Source of the DNA: Hyphomonadaceae bacterium
Lineage (GTDB): Bacteria; Pseudomonadota; Alphaproteobacteria; Caulobacterales; Aquidulcibacteraceae
Assembly: GCA_016791425.1 (NCBI GenBank)
Contig: JAEUMQ010000017.1
Coordinates: 62,001 to 126,000, forward strand
Direction: 5' to 3'
DNA length: 64,000 bases
Below the pieces are notes generated by a model. It made no database searches and was not told the DNA's origin. It worked only from the letters and a program-made list of their open reading frames with translations. Below are positions 17,881 to 27,125 of the stretch, one piece after another. How positions within the stretch are numbered: the stretch's first letter is position 1; every line of letters begins with the position of its first letter. Both the position numbers and the translations under genes were made by a program.

Positions 17881-18989
17881 TGCGCCTTCCAATGACCGAG
17901 GCAGTCTATCGAGCGCGCGTTGCGTCCGGCGCGCTCCAGCGCGACGCTGCCCAGGAGGGCGTCGCCCGTCGCCTCGAAGGGCTGCAGGACGAGATCGCGC
18001 ATTGGAAGCCCGGCGCCTGGTTCGGCGCCCGCCCCGCGCCGCGCGGCCTTTACATCTGGGGCGCCGTGGGCCGCGGCAAGTCGATGCTGATGGACCTCTT
18101 CTTCGAAGGCGCGCCGATCGCCAAGAAGAAGCGCGTGCACTTCCACGAATTCATGCTCGCGCGCCACGCCTTCCTCCGCCAGGCGCGCGAGCGCGACACG
18201 CGTGAGGATCTGATCGCCGGCGCCGCGAAGCAGGTAGCGGAGGAAGCGCGCCTCATCTGCTTCGACGAATTGCAGGTCACCGACATCGCCGACGCCATGC
18301 TCGTTGGACGCCTGTTCGAACGCCTGTGGGCGCTCGACGTCGTCATCGTCGCCACCTCCAATCGTGCGCCGGAGGATCTCTACAAGAACGGTCTCAACCG
18401 CCAGCTCTTCCTGCCCTTCATCGCGCTGCTCAAAGAGAAGGTCGATGTCGTCGAGCTGGCCGCCGCGCGCGACTATCGTCTCGAGGGTTTGCGCGCCGCG
18501 CCGGTTTATTACACGCCGCTCGGTCCCGCCGCCGACGCGTCGATGGACGCCGCCTGGGCGCGCCTCACGCACGGCGCGGCGCCGATGCCGGTGACCCTCG
18601 AAGTGCAGGGCAGGAAGCTCTTCGTCGGCCGCCAGGCCGCCGGCGTCGCGCGGCTCACCTTCGCGGAACTGTGCGAAAAGCCGCTCGGCGCCGCCGACTA
18701 TCTGGAGCTCGCCGAGCGCTTCCACACGATCCTTCTGGAAGGCGTGCCGCGCCTGCGGCCCGACATGCGCGAGGAGGCTGCCCGCTTCCGCACGCTGATC
18801 GACGCCCTCTACGAAGCCAAGGCGAAGCTGGTGATGAGCGCCGATGCGCCGCCCGAGGCGCTCTATGCCACGGGCGACCAGAGCTTCGAGTTTGAGCGCA
18901 CCGCCTCGCGCCTGATGGAGATGCGCTCGGACGCCTATCTCGCGCTGCCGCGCCGCGACGCCGCCTGGAAGCGCGGCGTCGTGGAATAG
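17880..18989 (+). CDS. zapE: Cell division protein ZapE (AFG1-like ATPase)
   Basis: The 369-residue P-loop ATPase has Walker A GAVGRGKS at residues 61-68, Walker B ICFDELQVTD, and the AFG1 family features FHEFMLARH, TSNRAPEDLY and a C-terminal RTASRLMEM. ZapE acts on FtsZ rings during late constriction in Escherichia coli; mitochondrial homologues are involved in protein quality control. The ATG at 17880 overlaps the stop of the CDGC gene. Full length. Confidence 0.88.
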   Translation: MRLPMTEAVYRARVASGALQRDAAQEGVARRLEGLQDEIAHWKPGAWFGARPAPRGLYIWGAVGRGKSMLMDLFFEGAPIAKKKRVHFHEFMLARHAFLRQARERDTREDLIAGAAKQVAEEARLICFDELQVTDIADAMLVGRLFERLWALDVVIVATSNRAPEDLYKNGLNRQLFLPFIALLKEKVDVVELAAARDYRLEGLRAAPVYYTPLGPAADASMDAAWARLTHGAAPMPVTLEVQGRKLFVGRQAAGVARLTFAELCEKPLGAADYLELAERFHTILLEGVPRLRPDMREEAARFRTLIDALYEAKAKLVMSADAPPEALYATGDQSFEFERTASRLMEMRSDAYLALPRRDAAWKRGVVE

Positions 18990-19823
18990 TCAGAGCGTCG
19001 GCAAGTATCTGGGCTTCGGCCCGCGCGGGAACGCCGCGTCGATCCGCGCGATCTCCGCATCAGTGAGCGAGAGTTCGCCGGCCGCCGCATTGTCCGCGGC
19101 ATGCTTCGCGGTCGCCGCCTTCGGGATCACGAACGCGCGCCGCGCCAGCGCCGCGAGCGCCACCTGCCGCGCCGTCGCGCCGTGCGCGGCCGCGATCTCG
19201 CCAAGCACGCGCCCGCCCGCCGATCCCGGCGCTGGAAACGCGTCGTGCCCGAACGGCGAATAGCCCACGAGCGCGACATTGTGCTTCTCGCACCATGGCG
19301 CGACCGCATGTTCGATTGCGCGCTCGTCGAGATGATAGAGCACCTGGTTGCACGCGATCCGGCCCGCGCCTGCGATGCTCAGCGCCTCATCCAGATCTTC
19401 CACGTCGAAATTGCTGACGCCCCACGACGCGATCTTCCCCCCGCGCGCCAGCTCCTCGAACGCCGCGATCGTCTCGCTCAGGGGATGGCGCCCGCGCCAA
19501 TGCAGCAGGTAGCAATCGAGCCGATCCGTCTTCAGCCGCGCCAGCGAGCGCTCGCAGGCCTTGATCACGCCCGGGCGCGACGCGTTCGTCGGCAGCACCT
19601 TCGAGACGAGGAACACCTCCTCGCGCCGGCCGGCGATCGCCTCGGCCACAAGGAGCTCCGCGTCGCCGTACATCTCGGCGGTGTCGATGTGCGTCATGCC
19701 CGCATCGAGCCCCGCGCGCAGCGCCGCGATCGCGGAGGCTCGATCGCTATCGTCGATCAGCCACGTGCCTTGGCCGACGATCGCGACGTGCTTCTGCGTG
19801 CTTCCGAATGTTCGCACTCGCAT
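18990..19823 (-). CDS. Aldo/keto reductase
   Basis: A 277-residue NADPH-dependent oxidoreductase of the AKR superfamily. The catalytic tetrad is complete: D47 (HIDTAEMYG), Y52, K75 (VSKVLP) and H108 (LLHWRG). The NADP-binding end is recognisable as VIPKAAT followed by the ELSLTDAEI helix. The stop abuts the zapE stop, convergent with no gap. Substrate cannot be inferred. Confidence 0.87.
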   Translation of the reverse strand: MRVRTFGSTQKHVAIVGQGTWLIDDSDRASAIAALRAGLDAGMTHIDTAEMYGDAELLVAEAIAGRREEVFLVSKVLPTNASRPGVIKACERSLARLKTDRLDCYLLHWRGRHPLSETIAAFEELARGGKIASWGVSNFDVEDLDEALSIAGAGRIACNQVLYHLDERAIEHAVAPWCEKHNVALVGYSPFGHDAFPAPGSAGGRVLGEIAAAHGATARQVALAALARRAFVIPKAATAKHAADNAAAGELSLTDAEIARIDAAFPRGPKPRYLPTL

Positions 19824-19845
19824 GCGGTCCGCTCCCGCTGCGCCC

Positions 19846-20943
19846 TCAGGACGAAGGCCGCGCCGGCAGTTCCGGCCGCGGCGCGGGGGTGCGCGGAATG
19901 GTTGGACGCCGCGGCGTGCGCAGCGCCGGCCGCACGGCTTCCGCTTCCACGATCTGCGCGATCGGCACGGCCGTGTTGATCACCCGCTCAAACCTGAATC
20001 CCGTCTGTGTGAAGAGCGCGGCGAACTCCGCCTCTGTCCGCTCCCGCCCGCCGACCAGCGCCAGCATCGAGATGTCGAAGATCTTGGAGAGGTGGAAATC
20101 CGGCGTGTCCGGCCGCAGCGCCTCGATGACCAGCAGCTTGGCGCCGGCGCGCATCGCCTTTCGCACGCTCTTCAGGATTTCGATCGCCTTGTCGTCCGGC
20201 CAGTCGTGCAGCACGAACTTGAGGAGGTAGGCGTCCGATCCCTTCGGCACTTCGGTCAGGAAGTCCCCGCCGATCACCTTGAGCCGCGGCGTCTCCTTCA
20301 CCCCTGCGACGACGCCCGGCAGATCGAACAGCACGCCCTTGGTGTCTCGCGTCTTCGCCAGGATCGCCGCCAGCGTCGCGCCCTGTCCGCCGCCGACATC
20401 GGCGATCGAACGGAACTGCGCGAAATCATAGGCGTCCGCCAGCCCCTCATTGGCCATGACGGATTGGTTCGTCATCGCCGCATCGAACGCGCGGCCTTCT
20501 TCGGGATGCTTCTGGAAATAGGCCCACAAGCCTTCCGGCGCGAACTTGGCGAGCGAAGAGCCGCCGGTCTTCAGGCTGATCTCGAAATCCGACATCGCCG
20601 CCTGCAGGAGCGGCATTCCCTGCACCAGCGCGATCGCGCCCGCGCCGATTGGATGCTCCGAGCGGTAGCACCGGGAAATCTCGTTGTGTCGATAGCGGCC
20701 GTCCGCCAGCCGCTCGAACACATCGACCGACGCCAGCAGCCGCATGATGCGCTCCAGCGCGTCGGCGTTGACGTTCGTGCGCGCCGCCAGCGCCGCCGCC
20801 GTCTCTGGCTCGTCCCCCAGCGCATCGTAAACGCCTGCGCCGGCGAGCACGTGGATGCAGCGGCTCGTCCACCCGTAGATGACGCTCAAGGCCGCATAGG
20901 CGAACGGCCGCGCCTGCGGCGGGTGATCGTCCATGGGCAGCAT
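19846..20943 (-). CDS. SAM-dependent O-methyltransferase (plant-type family 2)
   Basis: The roughly 365-residue product has an N-terminal winged-helix dimerisation domain (VYDALGDEPETAAALAARTN onward), the SAM-binding ADVGGGQGATLA at about residue 181, the FDLPGVV acid loop and the catalytic LHDWPDD histidine near 244. This is the layout of acetylserotonin-O-methyltransferase/hydroxyneurosporene methyltransferase-like enzymes. A proline-rich tail of about 25 residues is extra. The start could instead be the GTG at 20952, which has a GGCGGAG upstream, or the ATG at 20934. Substrate unknown. Confidence 0.8.
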   Translation of the reverse strand: MLPMDDHPPQARPFAYAALSVIYGWTSRCIHVLAGAGVYDALGDEPETAAALAARTNVNADALERIMRLLASVDVFERLADGRYRHNEISRCYRSEHPIGAGAIALVQGMPLLQAAMSDFEISLKTGGSSLAKFAPEGLWAYFQKHPEEGRAFDAAMTNQSVMANEGLADAYDFAQFRSIADVGGGQGATLAAILAKTRDTKGVLFDLPGVVAGVKETPRLKVIGGDFLTEVPKGSDAYLLKFVLHDWPDDKAIEILKSVRKAMRAGAKLLVIEALRPDTPDFHLSKIFDISMLALVGGRERTEAEFAALFTQTGFRFERVINTAVPIAQIVEAEAVRPALRTPRRPTIPRTPAPRPELPARPSS

Positions 20944-21064
20944 CTGGGTCACGGAATTAACTCCGCCTTTACCTTTAAGGGCGGGTCCGTGGGCTGCCAA
21001 GCAGCGAACGTCGTTAATCGCAGCCTAAATCGCTTCTGCGCGCGGCGCGGGCCGCGCTGAAAGG

Positions 21065-22876
21065 TTAACGCGGATTGTTGGGCGCAGGATCCCCGAGCGC
21101 TTCGTAGGTCACGAGCGCGAACCGTGTGCGCTCGCTCGCCCGCATGCGTTCGGCGATGACTTCGTGCAGGTCCGGCCGCCATGTCGTCCAGCGCTCCACG
21201 ATCGCGTTCGCCGCGTCGCGGTCTCCGGCGCGCTGCATCGCCAGAACTTCGCGCAGCAGGCCCTCCACCGCCGCCGGATAGCGCGCATAATTGATGTGGA
21301 GCCGCCCGTCGGCGAAGCGCAGCACGCCCTTGTCGAGGAACCAGTTCCACTGGATGAGCTGCATCGTGCCATAGGGCGGGTCGCGCCGCGGACGGTTCTT
21401 CTGCAGCACGCGCCGCACGCCCGAGGCGTAGATCCCGCGCAGCCGTTCCGCGCTGAACACGCCGCGCTGCCGCAGGATGCGCGCCGCCGTCAGCGAAACG
21501 AGGTCCGCCTTCATCTCTTCCATGAGGTCGGCCGTGTCCTGCAGCGCGACGTCGAGGTCCCGCCCGTCCGCCGTCTGATCGACGCCGAGATAATGCCCGA
21601 TCTCGTGCCAAAGGGTGCGGTTGAACATCCCGTCGGGCGTAAGCTCGCCGTGATGCGCGTCAGCGACCGCCGCGTTGAACGCGAGCTCGTTGCCCTCGAA
21701 GAGCTGCGGATTGAGCAAGATGTTGCCGCGCATCAGGATCGTGCGGCCGTATTGCCGCGTGAGATAGGCCTCGTTCGGCAGGATCGTTGCTGTGTTGGTC
21801 CCGCGCGCCTGCCCGAAATCCGCGATGATGTTGTAGACCCCCACGGGAATGTTCGTGCGCACCTCCTTGTGCGCGCCGTAGGGCAGCGCGTTCTCCACCA
21901 CCTGGATGTCGCGGAGCGCGGCCCGCAATTCGTTCGAGCGCGCCACGTCGCGCTGCAGCAGCGAGAACCCGAACGACGCCTTCACGCCATAGATGGAGTC
22001 GTCATACGTCTCGTAGGCGCCGATCTCCGCGTTGAGATTGCCGGTGAAATCGCCTGTCACCCACGCCGCGTCGCCGCCCTCGTAATCGTCCGAGATGAGA
22101 TCGCGCGCGCGCAGGCGCAGGAACCGCGCGAACGCCGCATCGCTCGCCTCCACATGTCCCGCCGCCGCGATCAGGCGGTCATGGATGAAGAAGATGTCTT
22201 CCGCGTATGCGACCGAATAGGGGATGGCGAGCAGCCCGCCTTCCGACGCGACGAGCCGCGCCCGCAGGCCCGGATGCAGCGTATCGAGCGCGGGATGCGC
22301 ATCGAGCGCCGCGATCGCGCGCAAGACGTTCTCCGCGTTCGCCGCCCACACCACGCTGCGATCGTCCATCAGCGCATCGCGTTGCTCCGGATGCGTTGCC
22401 AGGTATGCGTCCAGCGTCTCTTTCGTGGCGCCCGCCGGATAGAAATTCCGCGCCGGCGCCTCGGGCGCCACGTTCATGAACGGCTCGCGCCTGTTGTCGA
22501 GCGTCGTCGCGATCGGGCCGTTGTTCATGCGGAAGAGATCGTGGGCGCCCGTCTCGTCCATCCGCTGGCTGAGCGCTGCGGCCGCCGCCAATCCCTGCGG
22601 ATGCAGTTGGTCGATATAGAGACGCTGCATGCGTCGCCCGGCCTGCAGGAGCTCATCGACGGCCGCGCGCTCGCCTTCGCTTAGGCTTGAGGGATCGAAG
22701 GCGAGATGCAGCCGCTGCGTGCGCTGCAGGACCGCCTGAAACTGATCGACCGTCCAGGTCGGAACGATGCGCGCCTGCGCGGTCGCTTCCGGTTGCGGCA
22801 GAGGCGCTGAGGGCGCCGTGGCGCAGGCGGAAAGGCAAAGCGCCATCAGCGCGGGGAAGATGAGGGAAGGTCGCAT
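21065..22876 (-). CDS. Lipoprotein metallopeptidase resembling the M49 dipeptidyl-peptidase III family
   Basis: The 603-residue protein begins with a lipoprotein signal (LCLSACAT lipobox, cysteine 18). Its body contains TLWHEIGHYLG with H424-E425-H428 and, about 30 residues later, LMEEMKADLVSLTAARIL, which resembles the EECRAE region of M49 peptidases. The zinc motif is HExxH rather than the six-residue HExxGH of typical M49. An ERNxxDxY-type phosphate segment is absent. Likely anchored in the outer or inner membrane facing the periplasm and processing peptides; the M49 link is inference. Confidence 0.75.
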   Translation of the reverse strand: MRPSLIFPALMALCLSACATAPSAPLPQPEATAQARIVPTWTVDQFQAVLQRTQRLHLAFDPSSLSEGERAAVDELLQAGRRMQRLYIDQLHPQGLAAAAALSQRMDETGAHDLFRMNNGPIATTLDNRREPFMNVAPEAPARNFYPAGATKETLDAYLATHPEQRDALMDDRSVVWAANAENVLRAIAALDAHPALDTLHPGLRARLVASEGGLLAIPYSVAYAEDIFFIHDRLIAAAGHVEASDAAFARFLRLRARDLISDDYEGGDAAWVTGDFTGNLNAEIGAYETYDDSIYGVKASFGFSLLQRDVARSNELRAALRDIQVVENALPYGAHKEVRTNIPVGVYNIIADFGQARGTNTATILPNEAYLTRQYGRTILMRGNILLNPQLFEGNELAFNAAVADAHHGELTPDGMFNRTLWHEIGHYLGVDQTADGRDLDVALQDTADLMEEMKADLVSLTAARILRQRGVFSAERLRGIYASGVRRVLQKNRPRRDPPYGTMQLIQWNWFLDKGVLRFADGRLHINYARYPAAVEGLLREVLAMQRAGDRDAANAIVERWTTWRPDLHEVIAERMRASERTRFALVTYEALGDPAPNNPR

Positions 22877-22932
22877 GCGCCGTCCCTAGCATGGCCCTCC
22901 GGCGCCCGCCAAACCGCCTGCGACCAGCGGGT

Positions 22933-24762
22933 TTAAGGCGCGATGAGCCGATCGCCTTCGATCGTATGCCCGTCCGGCGGCCCGTACTTGCGCCAATAAG
23001 GGAAGAAGTTGAGCCGCCGGCAGACGTCCTGAAAGCGTTCGTCGCGCCGGAACTGCCGCATCTCCGGCATCCACAGCGACGGCAGATGCCCCACCACGTT
23101 GAGGATCCCTGTGCGCTCGAACTCACAGAGGATGCCATCGAAGATCGCGTAGGCGTCGTCGAGCGCCCCGAGCATCGCGAACCAGTGCAGGATCATGATC
23201 GACCATGGCCAGGTCGCGAACCGATCGGCGAGCGCGGGATTGCGCTGCAGGCCGCGCAGCGCGTCCACCGCCGCGTCGCGATTGGCCGGATCGGCGAACG
23301 CCGCGTAGGTGAGCGTGATCGCATCATCGACGCCGGCCGCGCGCATGTCGGCCGAAAAGACCTTCCTGATCTCGTCGCGCGCTTCCTCGATGCGTCCGGC
23401 GCGCCGCCATGCCTGCGACCGCATGATCGGCAGCGGCGGAGCGTCGGGCCGGTGGCCGAGCTCGATCGCGATGTCCATGTACCGGAGGGATTCCTCGTCA
23501 TGACCGGCGAATTGCAGGCAGCCGACGACGCTGAGCGAGATGGCCATGGTCGCCGGCGCTAGCGCGAACGCGCGCCGTGCGCTTTCCAGGCCAGCCTGAT
23601 AGCGCCCGACCGCGCACGCCTGTCCGAGCGCGTAGCCCTGGAACGGGATCGGCTCGTCGGGATCGAGCGCGCACGCTGATTGGAAACACTCCTCCGCCTC
23701 GATCCAGCGCGCATGCATGGCGTGCACCGCGCCGGTGATCCCTTTCACCGCCGCGAGTCCCGGATCGAGCTCCAGCGCCCGCTTCGCTGTGGCATTGATC
23801 TCGTCAGCGAGCTGCTGGCGGAAATCGAGCGATTGCCAGAAGAAGAGCACGTTGACCTTCGCCGCATAGGCGCGCGCGAAGTTCGGATCGCGCGCGATCG
23901 CTTCGTCGAGGAGCCTGTTCGCGGTCCAGTCGTTGCGGCTGCCGAGCGCCTGGCCGCGCATGTAGAGCTGATAGGCTTCTAGGTCGCGCGTCGGATGCGC
24001 CTTCGGCGCGAGGTGCACGCGCAGCGCCCCCGCGATGGCGCCCGCAAGCTCGTCCTGCAGCGCGAACAGGTCCTCGAACTTGCGGTCGTAATTCTGCGAC
24101 CAGAGATGAAAGCCGCTGTCCGCGTCGATCAGCTGCGCGGTGACCCGGATGCGTTCGCCCGCGCTCCTGACGCTGCCTTCAAGCACGGCTTCGACGCCGA
24201 GATCGGCCGCGATGCGGCGGATGTCGGCGTCCTTGCCCTTGTACGCGAAGGAGGAGGTGCGCGCTGGCACCTTGAGCCCCGGCGTGCGCGCCAGCGTGCA
24301 GATGAGCTCTTCGGCCATGCCGTCGGAGAAATAGTCCTTCCCCGCATCGCCGGTGAGGTTGGCGAACGGCAGCACCGCCACGGAGGCGCGCTGGGTCGGC
24401 TTAGGCGCGGTGGCCGCCGGCGGCGAGAGCGGCGCTGCGCCAGGCGTGATCACGTCCGCCACGAAGCGATAGCCGCGCCCCGGCGTGGTCACGATGAACC
24501 GGTGCTCGCCCGGCTGCTCGCCGAGCGCGCGCCGGAGCGCTGAGATGCACTGATTGAGGTTGTTCTCCTCCACCGTGAGGCCGGGCCAGAGCGCCGCCAG
24601 AAGCTCGCGCTTCTCCAGGAGCTGCCCCTGCCGCTCCACCAGATAGAGCAGGGCTTCGAACGCCTTCGGCGTGAGGGCGACCGGCTCGCCGGCCGCGGAG
24701 AGGAGCTGGCGGCGCTGTGCGTCCAGCCGAAATCCCCCGAACTCGTAGAGGCCCGCCGCCAT
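22933..24762 (-). CDS. CadC/OmpR-type winged-helix regulator with TPR domain
   Basis: The 609-residue protein has an N-terminal OmpR-type winged-helix DNA-binding domain (about residues 5-105, with VTTPGRGYRFV at its end), a linker rich in proline and alanine, a conserved SVAVLPFANLTGD...FSDGMAEEL domain (about 125-245) common in CadC-like and adenylate-cyclase-like regulators, and TPR-like helices to the end. No transmembrane helix is seen between the DNA-binding domain and the rest, so it is probably cytoplasmic. Its target genes are unknown; it is divergent from a 56-codon gene. Confidence 0.8.
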   Translation of the reverse strand: MAAGLYEFGGFRLDAQRRQLLSAAGEPVALTPKAFEALLYLVERQGQLLEKRELLAALWPGLTVEENNLNQCISALRRALGEQPGEHRFIVTTPGRGYRFVADVITPGAAPLSPPAATAPKPTQRASVAVLPFANLTGDAGKDYFSDGMAEELICTLARTPGLKVPARTSSFAYKGKDADIRRIAADLGVEAVLEGSVRSAGERIRVTAQLIDADSGFHLWSQNYDRKFEDLFALQDELAGAIAGALRVHLAPKAHPTRDLEAYQLYMRGQALGSRNDWTANRLLDEAIARDPNFARAYAAKVNVLFFWQSLDFRQQLADEINATAKRALELDPGLAAVKGITGAVHAMHARWIEAEECFQSACALDPDEPIPFQGYALGQACAVGRYQAGLESARRAFALAPATMAISLSVVGCLQFAGHDEESLRYMDIAIELGHRPDAPPLPIMRSQAWRRAGRIEEARDEIRKVFSADMRAAGVDDAITLTYAAFADPANRDAAVDALRGLQRNPALADRFATWPWSIMILHWFAMLGALDDAYAIFDGILCEFERTGILNVVGHLPSLWMPEMRQFRRDERFQDVCRRLNFFPYWRKYGPPDGHTIEGDRLIAP

Positions 24763-24898
24763 TCAGAAGCTTTCAGGACGATTCAGGGGCTGGGCCAAAG
24801 CGATTTCAGACGCCTCCCGGCAGTCTTCTCATGTGGCCGCAAGGACGCGCAAGCGCCGGGACGGCCAAGAGCGCAAGAGACCAAGCCAGGAGAGTGAC

Positions 24899-25069
24899 AT
24901 GCTTCCCGAAGAATTCGCCGATATGGGCTACGTGGGTTTCCTGCTTTTCCACGAGCACGGGATGCTGGGCTCTCCGGCCGAGGCGCCCGACCTGCAGGAG
25001 GCCGAGCTCATCGCTGCGGCGTGGGCGCGCGAGGCCGAAGAGAAGGCGACCGTGAAGGCCGCGGCCTAA
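24899..25069 (+). CDS. Small acidic protein of 56 residues
   Basis: A short gene with a clear ribosome binding site (CAGGAGAG, 24887-24894) before the ATG. The product has a hydrophobic-aromatic start (MGYVGFLLFHEHGMLG) and an acidic, helical end rich in Ala and Glu. It resembles no family I know. Its last 4 bases overlap the end of the convergent NTF2-like gene. Being short, it is less certain than its neighbours. Confidence 0.5.
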   Translation: MLPEEFADMGYVGFLLFHEHGMLGSPAEAPDLQEAELIAAAWAREAEEKATVKAAA

Positions 25070-25524
25070 ACCGAAACGCCCTGAACGCCGACTCCGGGCC
25101 GCTCGTTGTCCCAGATCATCGAGACGATCCGCCAGCCGCCGCCCGGCCCCTCGTTGTCAGGCGCCTGACGATAGAGATGGATCATGTTGATCCCGCGGCG
25201 CTCCGGCGCCGCATCGTCGGGCGCCCGGCGGGCCTCGTAGACGCTGCGCACCTGCGCCACGTTGCCGAACACATCGATCCGCCGCTCGATCTCCACTTCG
25301 TAGAAATCGTTCGCTTCGAAATACGGCGCGGTGTCGACGCGGTATTCCTCGAGCGACATGATCTTCATCCAGGGCCTGCCCCGATCATCGACGCCCGTCC
25401 GCATCTGTCGCGCCTGCGGATGGAAGCACCTCGCTTGCCGCGACCAGTCGCGCGGCCCCTTCGGACCCGAGATCATCGCGTACATCTCGTCGATGACCGC
25501 GCCGATCGCCTCTTCGTCGGTCAC
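25066..25524 (-). CDS. NTF2-like/SnoaL-like protein
   Basis: The 152-residue product, from a GTG at 25524, has the alpha+beta pattern of small NTF2-fold proteins: a helix with EEAIGAVIDEMYAMI, a CFHPQARQMR segment, and strands such as NVAQVRSVYEAR and GGWRIVSMIWDNERP. The GTG begins 5 bp after the stop of the HerA-like gene on the same strand, so it is probably translated from the same message. No enzymatic function can be assigned; many homologues are annotated as hypothetical nuclear transport factor 2 family. Confidence 0.72.
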   Translation of the reverse strand: MTDEEAIGAVIDEMYAMISGPKGPRDWSRQARCFHPQARQMRTGVDDRGRPWMKIMSLEEYRVDTAPYFEANDFYEVEIERRIDVFGNVAQVRSVYEARRAPDDAAPERRGINMIHLYRQAPDNEGPGGGWRIVSMIWDNERPGVGVQGVSV

Positions 25525-25529
25525 GCGTC

Positions 25530-27029
25530 TCAGCGCCGAGTCCGCCGCCGCGGCGTGCCGAAGATCCCGCGCATGAGCTCGCGCGCGATCGTGTTGAAGA
25601 GCCCCGTCGCCACGCGCCCGCCGACCCGCTCCGCGGCCGTCGTGCGCGACGTGGACTTCCGCGCCCGCGGCGCCGCGCGCGTCGATCCCCCGTTGCGCGC
25701 CGCATCCTTCGCCGCTCGCGCGTCTTCTTTCGCCTGCTCCTTGGCGATCCGCTCCGCGCGTTTGCCCAGGATCTCGTAGGCGCTCTCCCGATCGATCGCC
25801 TTGGCGTACTTCTTTCCGAATGGCGAGGCCGCGATCATCGTCGCGCGCATCTCCGGCGCCACGGGCCCGACCTTGGAGCAGGGCGGCCGCACGAGCGTGC
25901 GCGCCACCGGCGTCGGTGCGCCTTTGGGATCGAGCACCGAAACCAGCGCCTCCCCGACATGCAGCTCCTGGATCTCCTTGGCGACATCCACGCCCGGATT
26001 GGCCCGGAAGGACTTCGCCGCCGCGCGCACCGCCTTTTGGTCCGCCGGCGTGTAGGCGCGCAGCGCATGCTGCACCCGGTTGCCGAGCTGCGAGAGCACG
26101 ATGTCCGGCACGTCCGACGGCGATTGCGTGATGAAATAGATCCCCACGCCCTTCGAGCGGATGAGCCGCGCGCATTGCTCCACCCGGTCGAGCAATTCCT
26201 TTGAGGCGTCGTTGAAGAGGAGGTGCGCCTCGTCGAAGAAGAAGACGAGCTTCGGCTTGTCGAGATCGCCCACTTCCGGCAGCGATTCCCAGAGCTCTGA
26301 GAGCAGCCACAGCAGAAAGGTCGCGTAGAGCCGAGGGCTCTGCACCAGCTTGTCAGCCGCGAGCAGATTGATCACGCCGCGCCCGTCGGCTGCGGGCTTC
26401 AGCAAATCCTCCAGATCGAGCGCCGGCTCGCCGAAAAAGATCTCCGCGCCGTCCATTTCCAGCTGCAGCAGCCGGCGCTGGATCGCCGCGACGGTGGTGG
26501 GCGAGACGAGCCCGTACGTCTTGCCGATCTCCTCGGAATTCTCCGAGATGTAGGTGAGCAGCGCGCGCAAATCCTTGAGGTCCAGGAGCGCGAGGCCCTC
26601 CTGGTCCGCGAGCCGGAACGCGATCGTGATCGCGCCGGCCTGCGCATCGCTGCATTCGAGGATCCGGGCCATCAGCACCGGGCCCATCTCCGTCACGGTA
26701 GTGCGCACCGGATGGCCCGACGTGCCGTAGAGGTCCCAGAACACCACCGATTGCGCCGCCGGCGCATAGCCTTCGAGCTTGATCTCCTCGGCGCGCTTCA
26801 CCGCCCAGTCCGGCGGCGGATCGCCAGGCGACGCGATGCCCGAGAGATCGCCCTTCACGTCGGCGGCGAACACATTGACGCCGTTCGCCGCGAATTGCTC
26901 CGCGAGCACCTGCAGCGTGACGGTCTTGCCCGTTCCAGTGGCGCCGGCGATGAGCCCGTGCCGGTTGGCGCGCTTGAGCGGCAGGTTCTGCGGGCCTTCC
27001 GGCGCCGCGCCGATGAAGATATCTGACAA
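25530..27029 (-). CDS. HerA/FtsK-like ATPase (DUF853, YjgR type)
   Basis: The 499-residue protein has Walker A GATGTGKT at about residues 29-36, KGDLSG near 60, a Walker B FFFDEAHLLF at about 260-270, and an SPSDVPD segment after it; a Lys/Ala/Arg-rich tail follows. This is the housekeeping DUF853 branch of the HerA-FtsK superfamily, whose function is not known. The start is taken as TTG at 27029 because a strong GAGGAG lies 7 bp upstream (27037-27042); the ATG at 27095 has no such site and adds poorly conserved residues. Confidence 0.82.
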   Translation of the reverse strand: MSDIFIGAAPEGPQNLPLKRANRHGLIAGATGTGKTVTLQVLAEQFAANGVNVFAADVKGDLSGIASPGDPPPDWAVKRAEEIKLEGYAPAAQSVVFWDLYGTSGHPVRTTVTEMGPVLMARILECSDAQAGAITIAFRLADQEGLALLDLKDLRALLTYISENSEEIGKTYGLVSPTTVAAIQRRLLQLEMDGAEIFFGEPALDLEDLLKPAADGRGVINLLAADKLVQSPRLYATFLLWLLSELWESLPEVGDLDKPKLVFFFDEAHLLFNDASKELLDRVEQCARLIRSKGVGIYFITQSPSDVPDIVLSQLGNRVQHALRAYTPADQKAVRAAAKSFRANPGVDVAKEIQELHVGEALVSVLDPKGAPTPVARTLVRPPCSKVGPVAPEMRATMIAASPFGKKYAKAIDRESAYEILGKRAERIAKEQAKEDARAAKDAARNGGSTRAAPRARKSTSRTTAAERVGGRVATGLFNTIARELMRGIFGTPRRRTRR

Positions 27030-27036
27030 ATCGCTG

Positions 27037-27042
27037 CTCCTC
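27037..27042 (-). promoter_or_regulatory. Ribosome binding site that sets a TTG start
   Basis: GAGGAG on the minus strand, 7 bases before TTG 27029. It supports the TTG as the initiation codon of the HerA-like gene rather than the ATG at 27095. Confidence 0.6.
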
Positions 27043-27125
27043 GGGCGCGAACATGGCGCCGCCCGCCCTATAGGCCAAGCGCTAACGCTGCCCATTCTGC
27101 GCCGGCCTTGGCCCGATATCGGCGG

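Noticed and set aside
25530-27029. SIR2-HerA anti-phage system formed with the SIR2-like gene
   Set aside because: The HerA-like ATPase is the housekeeping DUF853 type and lies more than 13 kb from the SIR2-like gene, with unrelated genes between.
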